Source: Taiwanofungus camphoratus (Eukaryota > Basidiomycota > Agaricomycetes > Polyporales > Taiwanofungaceae). From it: a stretch of DNA of 64,000 bases. The translations under genes were made by a program, and so were the position numbers. Positions 1 through 10,931 of this stretch are shown piece after piece (within the stretch, counting starts at the first letter, position 1; every line of letters begins with the position of its first letter). The notes under the pieces are model-generated. The model saw nothing but the letters and a program-made list of their open reading frames with translations, was not told the DNA's origin and searched no databases. Location of the stretch: positions 992,001-1,056,000 of the forward strand of contig CP021233.1 of NCBI GenBank assembly GCA_003999685.1. The letters are read 5' to 3'.

Positions 1-2
1 GT

Positions 3-879
3 CAGGCTGGGATCGGCGCCAAGGGGCTGTATATGCAGGAGAATGGCAGCCTTGGCCAGGTGGATCTGCCTCCTATGGCACAGCTTCGGCCTGGAGCTCG
101 TACGTCTGCGTTTAGCGAGCGCACCTCCCGTGTATCTTTTGCACCTGACACCCGTCCATCTTCCGAGTATCGTCGCACCCGTGCATTCCACACAGGCCAC
201 GTTCCGCCTCTCCCTGAGAAAGATCCCGCCGAACTCTCGCCTACGCAGGCCGAGGGCCCCCTCAGTCTCACTGCAGAAGATATATATACACGTATGTCTG
301 TCCATGAGGCAGCCGTTCGCCCAAGTATGGATGAGGTCCTTCCTGCCCTTTCAAGTAGGTTCTATCGCTGCTGGTTAAATCGCCCCTCTGACATGTTTTG
401 GTCTTTCTCCAGTGATGCGTACTGGCGGTGACGACAGCGTCTGTACCAATGACATGCTTCTCCCAGCTCCTGCCCCTGCAACGTCATCCGCTGTCCCTGC
501 TACCATGCCTGCGCCCCCGGCACCTGCTCATCAGATTACCAAGTCCCCCATCATGGGTGTGATGCCCATGCAACCTATGCCTGCCAACGTGATGTCTCCT
601 GATGAGATGTTACGCGCGTATGCCGAGCGCCGCGCTCTCCGCTCTCCGCCTATTCCTGGTGGGCTCGCTGTCCCTGCCCCAGTTGCGAACTACAACGTCA
701 CCGGCATGCGCACGCTCTACTCGCCCACCACCACGGACTCGTCGGCTACCGTGGTGCCGCTAACACCTGAGTCGTTGTACCCTTCCACGCCGCAGGTTGC
801 AGGGTACCGACAGAGCATGGCGCCCACTGAAGATAGCCGATACGACGAGGAAAACGTGCAGCATGGCACTGCCGAGTAA
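3..879 (+). CDS. C-terminal part of an unrecognised Ser/Pro/Ala-rich protein, 5' end outside the window
   Basis: The reading frame is already open at base 3, so the gene starts upstream. A 58-nt intron (355-412, GTAGGT...TCCAG, with a CTGAC branch-like site near 389) joins two exons in frame, and the stop is at 877-879. The visible part has about 272 residues, is rich in Ser, Pro, Ala and Thr, and has no membrane segment. It contains an Arg/Ser-rich stretch, then a short RPSMDEVLPALS segment at the exon junction, then Pro/Ala-rich low-complexity sequence. Similar tails occur in fungal single-pass membrane proteins with a disordered cytoplasmic domain, but the part that would show this is missing. 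Function is therefore left open. The splice is well supported because both exons read through only when joined. Confidence 0.6.
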
Positions 880-1588
880 GCGCGATATGCGCAACTATAC
901 ATAGATGCCACTCAGCGATATCTTCCCTCCTTCCTTAGTTGCGGTTGTAGGATTTGTGATGTGGTGGGCCGTTCGTCTCCATAGTCGGTCGTAGGCAATC
1001 GCACGGAGACGAGCCGGCACTGATTGTTTCATTATGCGTATCGATATTCGATATTTGCCCATATTCTACTCATCTATCTTTACCCGGCCCTTGATTTCCT
1101 CCTGTTCTTGTCTCTCGCCCTGTTTCCGTCTGTTTTTTTGACGATCTTTACTGTGTGCTACCGGTATGATTTCCAATTCATACCCTCCGTTCTTCTTCCA
1201 AAACCTTCCCGCGCCAAAACGCCTTGGCCTACGACAGCGTCGTCTTCTATACCCGTTGGTACATTATTTATTTTTCACCCCTATTCGTACAATTCGTGAC
1301 TACTGTCCACGACGAATGCGCTGGTCTCTACTTCACGCCTGCGCCCACACTTATGGCACCCACGTACACTTGCTTTGTTTGACTGCTTGTTTTACTTTTG
1401 ACATCGGTGCCATGTAATTTGATCGCTGAATATTGTCATCTTGACATTTGTACATCCAGCCTTGGTGCGCCCTTGATCAGTATCGCCGCTGCAGAACATG
1501 ATTGGGGAGCATGCATGTCATTCTGCACCAATGTGTACACCGACGAACATTAAGTGAATGGATGGCAGAATGTCCTGCATGAGCAGAT
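880..1588. other. Intergenic, 3' flank of the first gene
   Basis: About 700 bases with no convincing coding region. The sequence is pyrimidine-rich on the plus strand between about 1050 and 1250. Short open frames here have no start context, splice sites or recognisable motifs. It ends at the insertion site of LINE copy 1. Confidence 0.5.
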
Positions 1589-1602
1589 GAGTCGCGTATG
1601 GT
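1589..1602. repeat. Target-site duplication of LINE copy 1
   Basis: GAGTCGCGTATGGT lies directly before the element and is repeated exactly at 7441-7454 after its A-rich tail. It fixes both ends of the insertion. Confidence 0.95.
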
Positions 1603-1653
1603 CGCCGCTTCTTGAACCAGTACCACCATCTCGATTTAGCGCCCGTGCCCAGC

Positions 1654-4600
1654 ATGTCTAAATCCCATCGTTCCCTTCCTTTTTCCCCCCATACTGGTGC
1701 CCCTATAGCCGCTGTTGGTCTTAGGACTGATGGTGCACCCACCTCGTCGAGTGCGATGTCGGTGCATGGCGGCTGCCCTGCTCATTGCACTCAAGTCGAC
1801 TCGGACCACCCGAGCTCTTGTCCTTTGGACACACCTTTGATCTCACCCTATCATGGGGAGAGATCCATTTCGAGTTCCTCCCTCTCGGGAGGTCCTCTCT
1901 CAGAATCAACGGCCACTGTGCTAGACGATTCGCAAAGGATTCACAGTAGGCCCTCTCCCTCTAGGGGAGGGGGCAACGAATACAATGGTATTGAAGACAG
2001 CCTTGCTGTCTCCATGCCCCTTGCCCACACTGGAAGTGCATGGCACACCAGTTCGGGCTTAGCGCCACTAACCCCTTGTGGGCTTAGTGAGTCAGTGTGT
2101 GAACCGGACTCTTCCGACGGTGCTTCGTCCCCACCGTTTGGAACTCTGCTGGCTTCACAACCTAATGAATGGCCCGATTCCCCCATGATGGGGGAAGCGG
2201 ACCCCTCCCGTATGCCCAGCCCTGTGACTGAGGGCGACAATCTGAGAAACGAGCCTACTAGGCCCATACTCACATGCATAAGTGCGAATGTTCAGAAATC
2301 TGCAGAGAATACGAGCATTCTACTTGAGAGACATAGGGACACCGACATTGTCTGCGTCCAGGAGATATTCTGGGGCCGCATCAAGGATGTGGCCTCAGCT
2401 AAGTCACGGGATGGAGAGGCGTATGAGAATACGTCTGCCCACGCCTCGTTCAAGTGCCTCGGGGCATCGAAAGATTCCTGGGTTGCAGTTTACGTCAACA
2501 AGCGGTGGGCTTCGGCTTCTCCGCAAGTTGTCACCCATAGCGTCTCCCATAAGGATTGCCTTCTGGTAGCACTCAAGCTTCTGTCCGGGGACTTCAATGT
2601 CCTGAACGTGTACAATGACAGCAACACCTTTGATGCTGTCCGATATTTGGAAACACGTGTACACGCGCTTCCACCCATTGCGTGTATGTGCGGGGATTTC
2701 AATCTCCGCCACCCATTGTGGGATACACGAGCTGTGGGATCTCGAGTGCGGCCTCCGCACTACGCTGATTCCAATCGCCTCATTGAGTTGGCCCAGGCCG
2801 AACTTGATTTGGTCTTGATGAATGTCCAGGATGATCCAGTCACTTGGCGTTCTCATAATATTGCTCTCACGCCCGGAGTCATTGACTTGGTGTGGATCGA
2901 CCCAGTGTACTATGAAGGCCAGGACCTTCATGTACTCATGTCACATCGCCACAACAGCGACCACGCGGTCCTGCGATGGGAGATGCTGATTGAGATTGTG
3001 CCAGAACCGGTGCAGGGTATTCCTCGCACCGGCGACGCGGCCCAACAATTTGTGACGGCAACGGTGAAATTGTTCGCTAATTACCCTACACATTTTAGCA
3101 GCGCTCAAGGCGTTGAACGAATGGGGGACCGCCTCAAGCGAGACCTCCAACGATTATGGATGGAGTTTTTGTCAGTAAAACGTCCATCCAAACAATCAAA
3201 GTCGTGGTGGGATGCTGCATGCTCCCGTGCGGCCACTAAGCTGGCGAACACCCAGCACCGCCTTAGTGCAGCGTCTGGGCAGTATCGCTACCTATGTCAT
3301 CAGTTGGGACCTGGCGCTCAGGCCACTGCAGACGCATATGATGTTGCCGCCAAACTCCGATCTGAACGGCATAAACAACGTGCAACACTCCGCCTTGCCA
3401 CGAAGCGGGCGAAGCGCGCACACTTTGATCGGATCATGGATGAATCCAATCCCCAACTGATCTCGAATTTTGTTGCCTGGACAAAGCCGAGACGGCAAGA
3501 GGCCACTATTCAGCTGCGCCAAGCTGACGGTGCGCCAGTCCAAGGTGCGGCTGATCTCAGTCGTGCTTTCCAAGCTCAGTTCACACCTGCCAACCCACGG
3601 CCGGTGGATCTGTCATTTGTAAACGACATTCCTCAACGAGAGGAATTGACTCTACCGGACATTAGTGAGTTTGAGATTCGTGAGAATCTCAAATCCACTA
3701 GCAATACGTCCGCACCCGGTCCTGATCACGTGAACTGGATGTGGATTAAATGGTTGGTGGACCGGATCGAGCGCTCTGAGGAGGGCATCGAAACCGATCT
3801 CGGTATACACGTGCGGCAATGGCTGCGCGCGTACTATAACGCTTGCCTCGATTTTGAGGTGTATCCGAGCGTCTTTAAACGGTCTGTTACGGTGGTTCTG
3901 CCAAAACCGAACAAACCGGACTATACGCTAGCAAAGGCTTATAGGCCTATATGCTTGCTAAATTGCTTTGGCAAACTGTTCGAAAAGATCATTGCCAAAC
4001 GAATGCAGTGGGATGCCCAAAAGTGGGGAATCCTACACCTGTGCCAGTTCGGTGGGGCTATGCAGCATAGTACCACTGACGCTGGCATCCAGCTTGTGCA
4101 CAATGTCAAAGAGGCATGGGCACGAAACCTTATCCCATCGGTGCTATTGCTCGATGTGTCACAATTCTACCCGTCTATCAACCATGATGCACTGGTAGGA
4201 ATCATGCGAAAGCAGGGCTTCAATAGCAAGCTCTGCAATTTCATGGCAAATTACTTGATCGGGCGGAAAACCCGATTCCTGTTCAATGGCACCCTGACCG
4301 ATCCATCTGACTTTGACGTCGGAGTTGGTCAGGGTTCAAGTTTATCCCCGATTCTATCTGGGGTTTATATTGCACCGGTCATATACAAGTGGGCGCCAGT
4401 CCATTTGGTACAACCGGGCCACACCGGGACCCAGTTCTATGTGGACGACGGTCTCATCATGGTGATACAAATTGGTATCTTGGATCCTAAATGTTGCCTC
4501 ACACGTGAGGGCCTGACCACGATAGAAGGTGGCGAGGTCTTATGGTCGATATAGACCGAGTGTCGTGAAGTCCGTAGACTCGAGCGAGTATCACTCAGAT

Positions 4601-7121
4601 ATGAGCGAGAGGATACAAGACACGAATATGATAGTCGAAAGACTAATGGTAACAAGATCAGACTTAAGGTCTGAGCTAAGCTAAGTACATGCTATATATA
4701 CAAATACCAATCATGAGCACGGACCAAGAACTACTCTAGGGCAGGAGGTCCGTAATGTGGTACGACTATAGATAAAATGCAAAGTGGTACGATCCGGGCG
4801 TATTAGCAATACGTATGAGTGATGAGGAATGTGGTAAGCGGCCCGGATATGAGTCAGAGTCCTATGCGTAAGCGGGGCCGATCCGGGGCCCGTATAGTAA
4901 TAGTCCATGAATAAGCAATGACCATGGTAATGACAAGAAATAGAAATTGTATCACATGGTGGCTTCGCCGAAGGCTGTTGACGACAGCCCGCAAGCCCTT
5001 GTTTTGAAGAACAACGCCATTTTGGCGGATGTCTTCCATGATCTCGTTGGTGATCTGAACCGTTTAGGTTTAGGCGTCGAAGGAGACAAGTTGGAGTTGA
5101 TGCACTTCTGGAAACGCCAGAAGGGGTATTCGACTTCTTGACCCCTTGGTCCAGATCTAACCATCTGAACTGATGGACATGACGTCACTTTGCGAGCAAA
5201 GGACACAATGCGCTATCTTGGGTTCTTTTTAGACCCCAAGCTTAGCTTCCATGCACACGTGCAGTTCTACGCCAACAAGGCGGCCAGCACGTGCAATGCA
5301 CTTCGCATGCTCGGCAATTCGGCACGCGGATTCCATCCCATTAACAAACGGCGGCTCTATATAGCGCACGTCGTTCCGTTGATGCTATACGGCGCTCAAC
5401 TGTGGTGGAACCCACAGTGGAAGGGCCTCAAATGGGCTGCAAAAGAATTGCAGACCGCTCAGTCGAGAGCAGCTAGGTGGATCACCGGCTGTTTTAAGAC
5501 CACACCGATCGGGGCGATGGAGATGTTGGGTGGGTTGGTCCCCATCCGCATCCAGGTCGACCGATACATGGAGAAAGCTGCGCTTCGAGCGCAGCGAGTT
5601 CATGAAGGGCACCCAATGAGGGCCACTCTCCCACCTTATTGGGCGACTAACGTCATCAATATCACTGCGCCATGGCCGCTTAACTCGCATCATGGCAAAA
5701 AACAGGCTATCACCCCCATGACGTTCATAGATCGCATCGGGCGGCAGTCATCAGAAGACTTTGCACCCCTCCACCCGGAGGCGTGGCCCGGTGATCGGGT
5801 CGTGGATCGGTACATTGATCGCTTCGAGCGGGTGTTCCTGGACGGAAAAGGTCCAAACAAAAGCTCACCAGAATTTGCCGACTGGTTGGAGTTCACCTGG
5901 TGGCCAGAATTCCGACGCCAGTTGGCCCAGCCAGAAGGGCGAATGCTATTCACTGATGGATCGTATGCAAATGCGCCACAAGTGAGATCCAGTAGCGCGT
6001 GGCTCGTCATTGACGGGGAAGATCATGTTGCCCATGGGAAGTTTGGGGCCGGTAAGGTCCAGAGCTTCGATGCAGAGATGCTGGCATTGGTGCGCGGGCT
6101 GTGTGAAGCAGTCCGTGACGTCCCTGTCCACATCACCACCCTTATAGTCTGTTCCGATAACCAATCGGCACTCAACCGAATTTTCAAGCCGGAGGTTGGA
6201 CCATCGCAGATGGTGGCGGTCATGGCCTCTCAACACGTCCGAGCGTTCCTCAATGCAGACGAACGCCGACGCATTGTCCTTTTTTGGGTTCCATCCCACA
6301 AAGGCATTTTTCAGAATGAGTTCGTTGACGAACTCGCGAAGAAAGCATTGGATGATCCCCAACCGGAATTCATCTCACAATCGATGGCCCTTGCTCGTGT
6401 CAAGGCAAGGGTCAAAAAGCGTTGGGGGACATTAGTCAACAATCCCAACTATCGCGGTCGACGGTTATGGAAAGTAACTGAGGACGCCCTACCGCTGCAC
6501 GGGACCACGGCTAAGGGCACGTGGGTCTTGAAGGCGGCTGGCAAGTCCAACAAGGAGGTGGCACGTGTGTGTCATGTGCTCACCAACCATTTTCCAGACG
6601 GTGAATACCGCTCTAGATTCAATATCCCTGGCCCTCACCTCTGTTTGTGCGGAGCGGAGGAAACCAGGGAACATGTGCTCTTTGACTGTCCATTCTGGAT
6701 CAGGACGAAGCGCCAACAGGGTCCTTGTGATCCGCTTCTGATGGGGCCCCCTGAACAAAGGGGATGGACCCCGGATGACATTATGGAGTTCCTTCGGCTC
6801 AACCCGATGGTCTCCACATTTGATTGGGCGGAGATTTTAGCAGAATCTCTGCTTGAAGCTGAAGCGGCGTGCACGAGAACGTTCACTCGTGCCCATCTTA
6901 TGTGCCACACTGTCGGAAGACAAGCGGCCTGGCAGCGGTTCCATGCGGACTGACATTTAGATCCTGGTATGACCACAGCCCTGGGTGGAAAGTACCGGGA
7001 TTTCTGCGAGTGGTACGACGCCGAAGCAAAGGCGTTTGAAATGTACCATAACTGGATAGATGAGGGGATAGCGGAACCCAGTATCCGCGACGACCCCCAC
7101 GTCTATCCAAACGATAACTGA
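1654..7121 (+). pseudogene. LINE ORF2 of copy 1 (endonuclease, reverse transcriptase, RNase H), broken
   Basis: The first ATG in frame is at 1654. About 200 Ser/Pro/Gly-rich residues come first, then the AP-type endonuclease (ISANVQKS, CGDFN, NSDH motifs), then the reverse transcriptase up to the FYVDD motif at about 4438. The solo LTR is inserted just after that motif. Past the LTR, the thumb, RNase H (TDGS, DAE, SDN) and C-terminal Cys/His motif are recognisable. Compared with copies 2 and 3, TGA stops lie at 5139-5141, 5166-5168 and 6951-6953. Each stands where the others have an arginine CGA or CGG codon, so CpG-type C-to-T change is the likely cause. The product cannot be made; this is a dead copy. 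Confidence 0.9.
4463..4954. mobile_element. Solo LTR of an LTR retrotransposon, nested in LINE copy 1
   Basis: A 492-bp insertion absent from copies 2 and 3. It starts TGATACAA and ends TTGTATCA, the usual TG...CA ends with an 8-bp inverted repeat, and is flanked by a 5-bp target duplication CATGG (4458-4462 and 4955-4959). A TATATATA-like stretch near 4692 could be the old promoter. No internal coding region is present, so this is the single LTR left after recombination between two LTRs. The superfamily (Gypsy or Copia) cannot be told from the LTR alone. It is younger than the LINE copy that holds it. Confidence 0.88.
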
Positions 7122-7669
7122 GGCCTGAAACCTGTAGGGCTACACTCAGTTCCTTAAGTGATTTACTGATGAAACGGGATTACCGGGCCGAGTAAACACA
7201 CAGAGCGTGAAAAGCGGGTCGGGCGGGGGTCGGGTATGGCTTCCTATGGATGACTGTACCCCTCCTTTTGCAGGCCTTGTTGAATTATATGCCCACGCCA
7301 CATAATGAGGCCACTGAAAACTGTAGGTGTGCCGCTCATGCGGGCGCGGATGCCCACTTACTATCATTATTACTCTACATGTACCTACGTCGTATGGAGT
7401 ATAAACCCGAGGAATTTAAAAAATAAAAAATAAAAAAAAAGAGTCGCGTATGGTACTTCGGATTTCAATGACCAGATAGCGGGCTTTGCATAAACTTAGT
7501 GCAGCGTGCATGTGACCGTGTCGTGCTCGTAACCGCGCCGGGCAGAGAACAATAGCCCTTGCCTTGTCTATGAGATTTAACACAAGACACTTCTTCCTTT
7601 TGTCCCTCGTCGTGCTCAAGTATCTCACTGATCCCAGTACCATCCGTTGATTGTATTGCAGGTCACACA

Positions 7670-10328
7670 ATGATGCAATCAGAGTTGCATGGGCTCCATC
7701 GTCACTTGCGACCAACACCTACAGATGGTTATCCCTCTCCAACCGCAGCTCTCCAGACAACCACTGAAAACCTAATTAAAACACACATACCTTTCCCTGT
7801 CTCACAAGAACTGGCAACATCGACGACACCGGGCAGCAGCGTTCCCGGCAAAGGACCGGTACTTCAGCGACAGTTGCACATTCAATTTCTCCTGCGCAAT
7901 CTACTTCAAGGATTTCCACAACGCTATATTAGTCAAGATGCAAGTCAGCCATGGCTGATATTTTGGACTCTTCAGGGCTTCAGTGCCTTGGGCATTGGAC
8001 TGGATGATAGAACAAAGACACGGTTGGTAGACTGAGAATCGCTTTATCTGATTATTCCCCGGCTTTACAGATGCTTTATCTGCGACATCTTTTACCTCTC
8101 CAAAACATTTCCTCCCCCATTGTCTCGTTTATATTCATTTGAACCGACTCAAGCTGATCTTTGCGAAACGACAGAGCAAGACAAACACTCCTTGCTTTGC
8201 AACACCCCTCGGGTGGATTCGCAGGGGGGCCTGGTCAAGCGGCGCACCTGCTTCCCACCTATGCTGCCGTCTGTTCACTTGCCATTGTTGGGCAACCGGG
8301 GAAAGGTGGAGGCTGGGAGGAGGTAGATCGGTGAGTCATCAGCACAGCATGCGTGTGGGATGACTTTCGAAGGGCCCCGTCACTTCGTATAAGTAAATTT
8401 TATCGCAGACGTCCACATCTTGAATGACCACACGTTTGAATTTGACATTGTGATCTCTTCATGTTTTCTCGCCGATCGCGTTTACGAACGTAGAATTATC
8501 CTGACATCTGGCTTTCGATGTTTGCTTATGTTCCGATTGCATCCCCTAAGGAAAAATATGTACGATTTCTTAATGTCACTCAAACAACCCGACGGGTCGT
8601 TTCTTGTAACTCATCATGGAGAAGTGGACGTTCGGTATGTGATTTTTGTATCCTTGTTGCAGGTATTTATCTGACCGTGTGGTCATCGTCATCGTCGGGT
8701 CCGACTTCTTGTAAATTCATCTATGACGATTCTGGTCTCTTCTCAGTGGCCTGTATTGCCTCATTGCTGTCGCAACACTACTCAATATTGCGACACCACA
8801 ACTCCTTGCGGGCATGCCAGAGTTCATTGCAAGCTGCCAGACATACGAAGGCGGTTTCGGCAATGCATCTTTCCCCGAATGGGCCTTCCAGGACAGTGCG
8901 TCATTCGCTCTGATATCACAGGCCTGCTTTACCTCGTCTGCGAATGCCCATGGCCCGTCCAGAATCTCATGACGTTACTCTGCAGATGGTAATGGCGTCA
9001 AGTTCAACCCCTCGGCGCTCCGTCCGGTCCTGGGCGAAGCGCACGGTGGATACACCTTCTGTGCAATAGCTACATGGGTGCTCTTACAGCCATACCTTCG
9101 CCTGTACTACCCGGCGTCGCCATCATCTGCTTCCGTGGCCGGTTCATCAGCCTCGCATGCGCCCTCAATCAATCTCCACACTCTTATGCGCTGGCTCACG
9201 CAGATGCAGGGCACCCCAATCGAGTTAGGCGGCTTCAGAGGGCGTACAAACAAGCTGGTAGATGGGTGCTATAGCTGGTGGGTCGGTGTCGCGGTCGTGC
9301 TCGTGGAGGGGCTGCTTGAGACGGGCACGAGTGCTGGCTCCTCGGCGGAAGGCAGAGCCGCAGCCACGCACCAAGAGGATGCTTGGGATGACGTTGATGG
9401 TGAGTTCCTCGATGGAGATTTGTTCGTGGAATTGATCATCACCACCAGACTCGCTTTTCAATCGTCATGCTCTTCAGGAGTATATTCTCTATGCTGGGCA
9501 ACATCCTGCAGGTGGCCTGAGGGATAAGCCTCCAAAGTAAGTCCCATGCCATTCTTCATCTCTTACATCTGCCACGTGCTTGTGGTTGGTTGCTGTATTT
9601 TTCGTCTTCTGCACTCTGATTCTTATATCACACCATCCCGATAATGCTGCAATTGTACTCATGGGGTTTGTAGACCAGCGGATTCTTACCACACACTATA
9701 CTGTCTCTCGGGTCTTTCTGCGGCACAACATCGTGTCATTCCTGACGAGGTCAGCAGGGCTGAACTGCTAGGCGGTTGGCAAGCTGACAAAGCCAGGAAT
9801 TATGAGGGTACGTGGCTAATGTGTAAGGTCTACAGATATTGACTGGGCTACCTATTCATTGTGGCTTACAATCTCATTCATATCACTTCCATCGACCCCT
9901 GACGTAATGGATACTCTTCTGTCGACATCCGGTCCCGACTTCTTTCATCCAGGTTCTACTGTTTTGTCTACCTCAGAAAGCGAGCACCTAAGGTTAGACC
10001 GTCTACGTCAGGAGCAGTTTGTGAACGCGCTATGTTGGCTTGAAGATGAAGGAACAGATAAGTATGTGGGTGGAGAGGCAAACCGTGTCGTAAGTGATGA
10101 CCTGCATATTACGTGTATCTGCGACACATGGGCCTTTCTTCTGGCCTAAGCCCCGTTTGCTATCCTTCATTTGAATACCAAATCAGTGATTGACGGTTTC
10201 ATTTTTCTCAACAGAACGCGACCCACCCTCTATTCAACCTGACTGTCACGCACACCGAAGCAATCATGGCGCATTTCTATGGTCAAAACGTGCCGCTACG
10301 GAAACCGAAAGCGCCGATCAGGAAGTGA
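7670..10328 (+). CDS. RAM1: Protein farnesyltransferase subunit beta
   Basis: Beta subunit of the zinc enzyme that attaches farnesyl to CaaX-box proteins such as Ras and mating pheromones, acting in the cytosol with an alpha subunit encoded elsewhere. Nine exons join in frame: 7670-8022, 8175-8330, 8551-8634, 8747-8895, 8986-9399, 9449-9536, 9674-9807, 9836-10089, 10215-10328, giving 581 residues. Family landmarks in order: DASQPWLIFW, QHPSGGFAGGPGQ, MSLKQPDGSFLVTHHGEVD, CQTYEGGFGN, GEAHGGYTFC, GRTNKLVDGCYSWW (zinc-binding Asp and Cys), YHTLYCLSGLSAAQH (zinc-binding His), and the C-terminal THPLFNLTVTHTEAIMAHFY. A Ser/Ala-rich insert of about 15 residues lies in exon 5. Intron 7 is only 28 nt (9808-9835), yet the frame and the family alignment require it. 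The gene sits between two LINE copies but shows no damage. Start: first ATG of a tandem ATGATG. Confidence 0.95.
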
Positions 10329-10857
10329 TGTCTAGAACGTTCGTTCATTGCACGTTTTGTTCTATTCCTCTCGCGACCGAACTTGAGCCACTCAGAACCT
10401 CCTTGGTTGACATAGTCTGAAGGCACATTCGGTGAGGTATCCAAATATTGTCTGAAAGGAAGGATCTATGTGCTGTATCACTATCACAAGCAGAATATCA
10501 AGTGTTGTATTGGCCACACTTCTCTGTGATAGGCCTCCATATATTTCTACATGACTTGATGGAATATCAATACGTAACCTTATCACAGTTCAGTGGTCCC
10601 GCGACCAATCCCAGCCTTGATCACAACAATCAACAAATCGACAGTGGTTCTCCGTTCCAATTGCAAAATGGGATGATAGAACGTCCTGAACGGTGGACTA
10701 GCGTTTAAATAGGTCTCATCTGGTGGTAGGATTACATCATCAGCACCCTGAGTACTGAACATGCACGCCTCTTATTACACTCATGCAAGTGAAAACACTG
10801 CAGTCGTTTCTTGCGGAATCAATGATTGATCCTCAAATCATGAAGTCAGTGCATCTC
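10329..10857. other. Intergenic, 3' flank of RAM1
   Basis: About 530 bases between the farnesyltransferase stop and LINE copy 2. One plus-strand open frame (10448-10708) has no recognisable motif. I see nothing functional beyond a likely 3' UTR. Confidence 0.5.
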
Positions 10858-10870
10858 AATTATCGACCAG
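10858..10870. repeat. Target-site duplication of LINE copy 2
   Basis: AATTATCGACCAG directly precedes the element and recurs at 18388-18400 after the poly(A). The first two A bases of the downstream copy merge with the tail. Confidence 0.93.
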
Positions 10871-10931
10871 CACCGCTTCTTGAACCAGTACCACCACTAT
10901 CTCCATTAGGCGCCCTAGCTTAGTCGTCGAA

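Larger units (their letters stand above)
1603..7440 (+). mobile_element. Tad-like LINE, copy 1: ORF1-less, damaged, with a nested solo LTR
   Basis: A non-LTR retrotransposon of 5,838 bp including a 492-bp inserted LTR. It starts CGCCGCTTCTTGAACC, like the full-length copies, and ends in the family 3' UTR with a tail of A runs broken by T. A 14-bp duplication flanks it. The roughly 2.6-kb ORF1 region of the other copies is absent. In its place is a 600-base leader, unrelated to them, that reads open into the ORF2 frame. From about 2385 onward the sequence matches copies 2 and 3 closely; between about 2240 and 2385 it is only moderately similar. Because both true ends and the target duplication are present, this is a complete insertion of a shorter element and not a 5'-truncated copy. 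Confidence 0.93.

Noticed and set aside
2404-2931. Antisense open frames inside the LINEs (also 13858-14385, 16593-16967, 53544-54173 and others).
   Set aside because: They recur at the same places in each LINE copy because the sense protein is conserved, and they show no motifs of their own.
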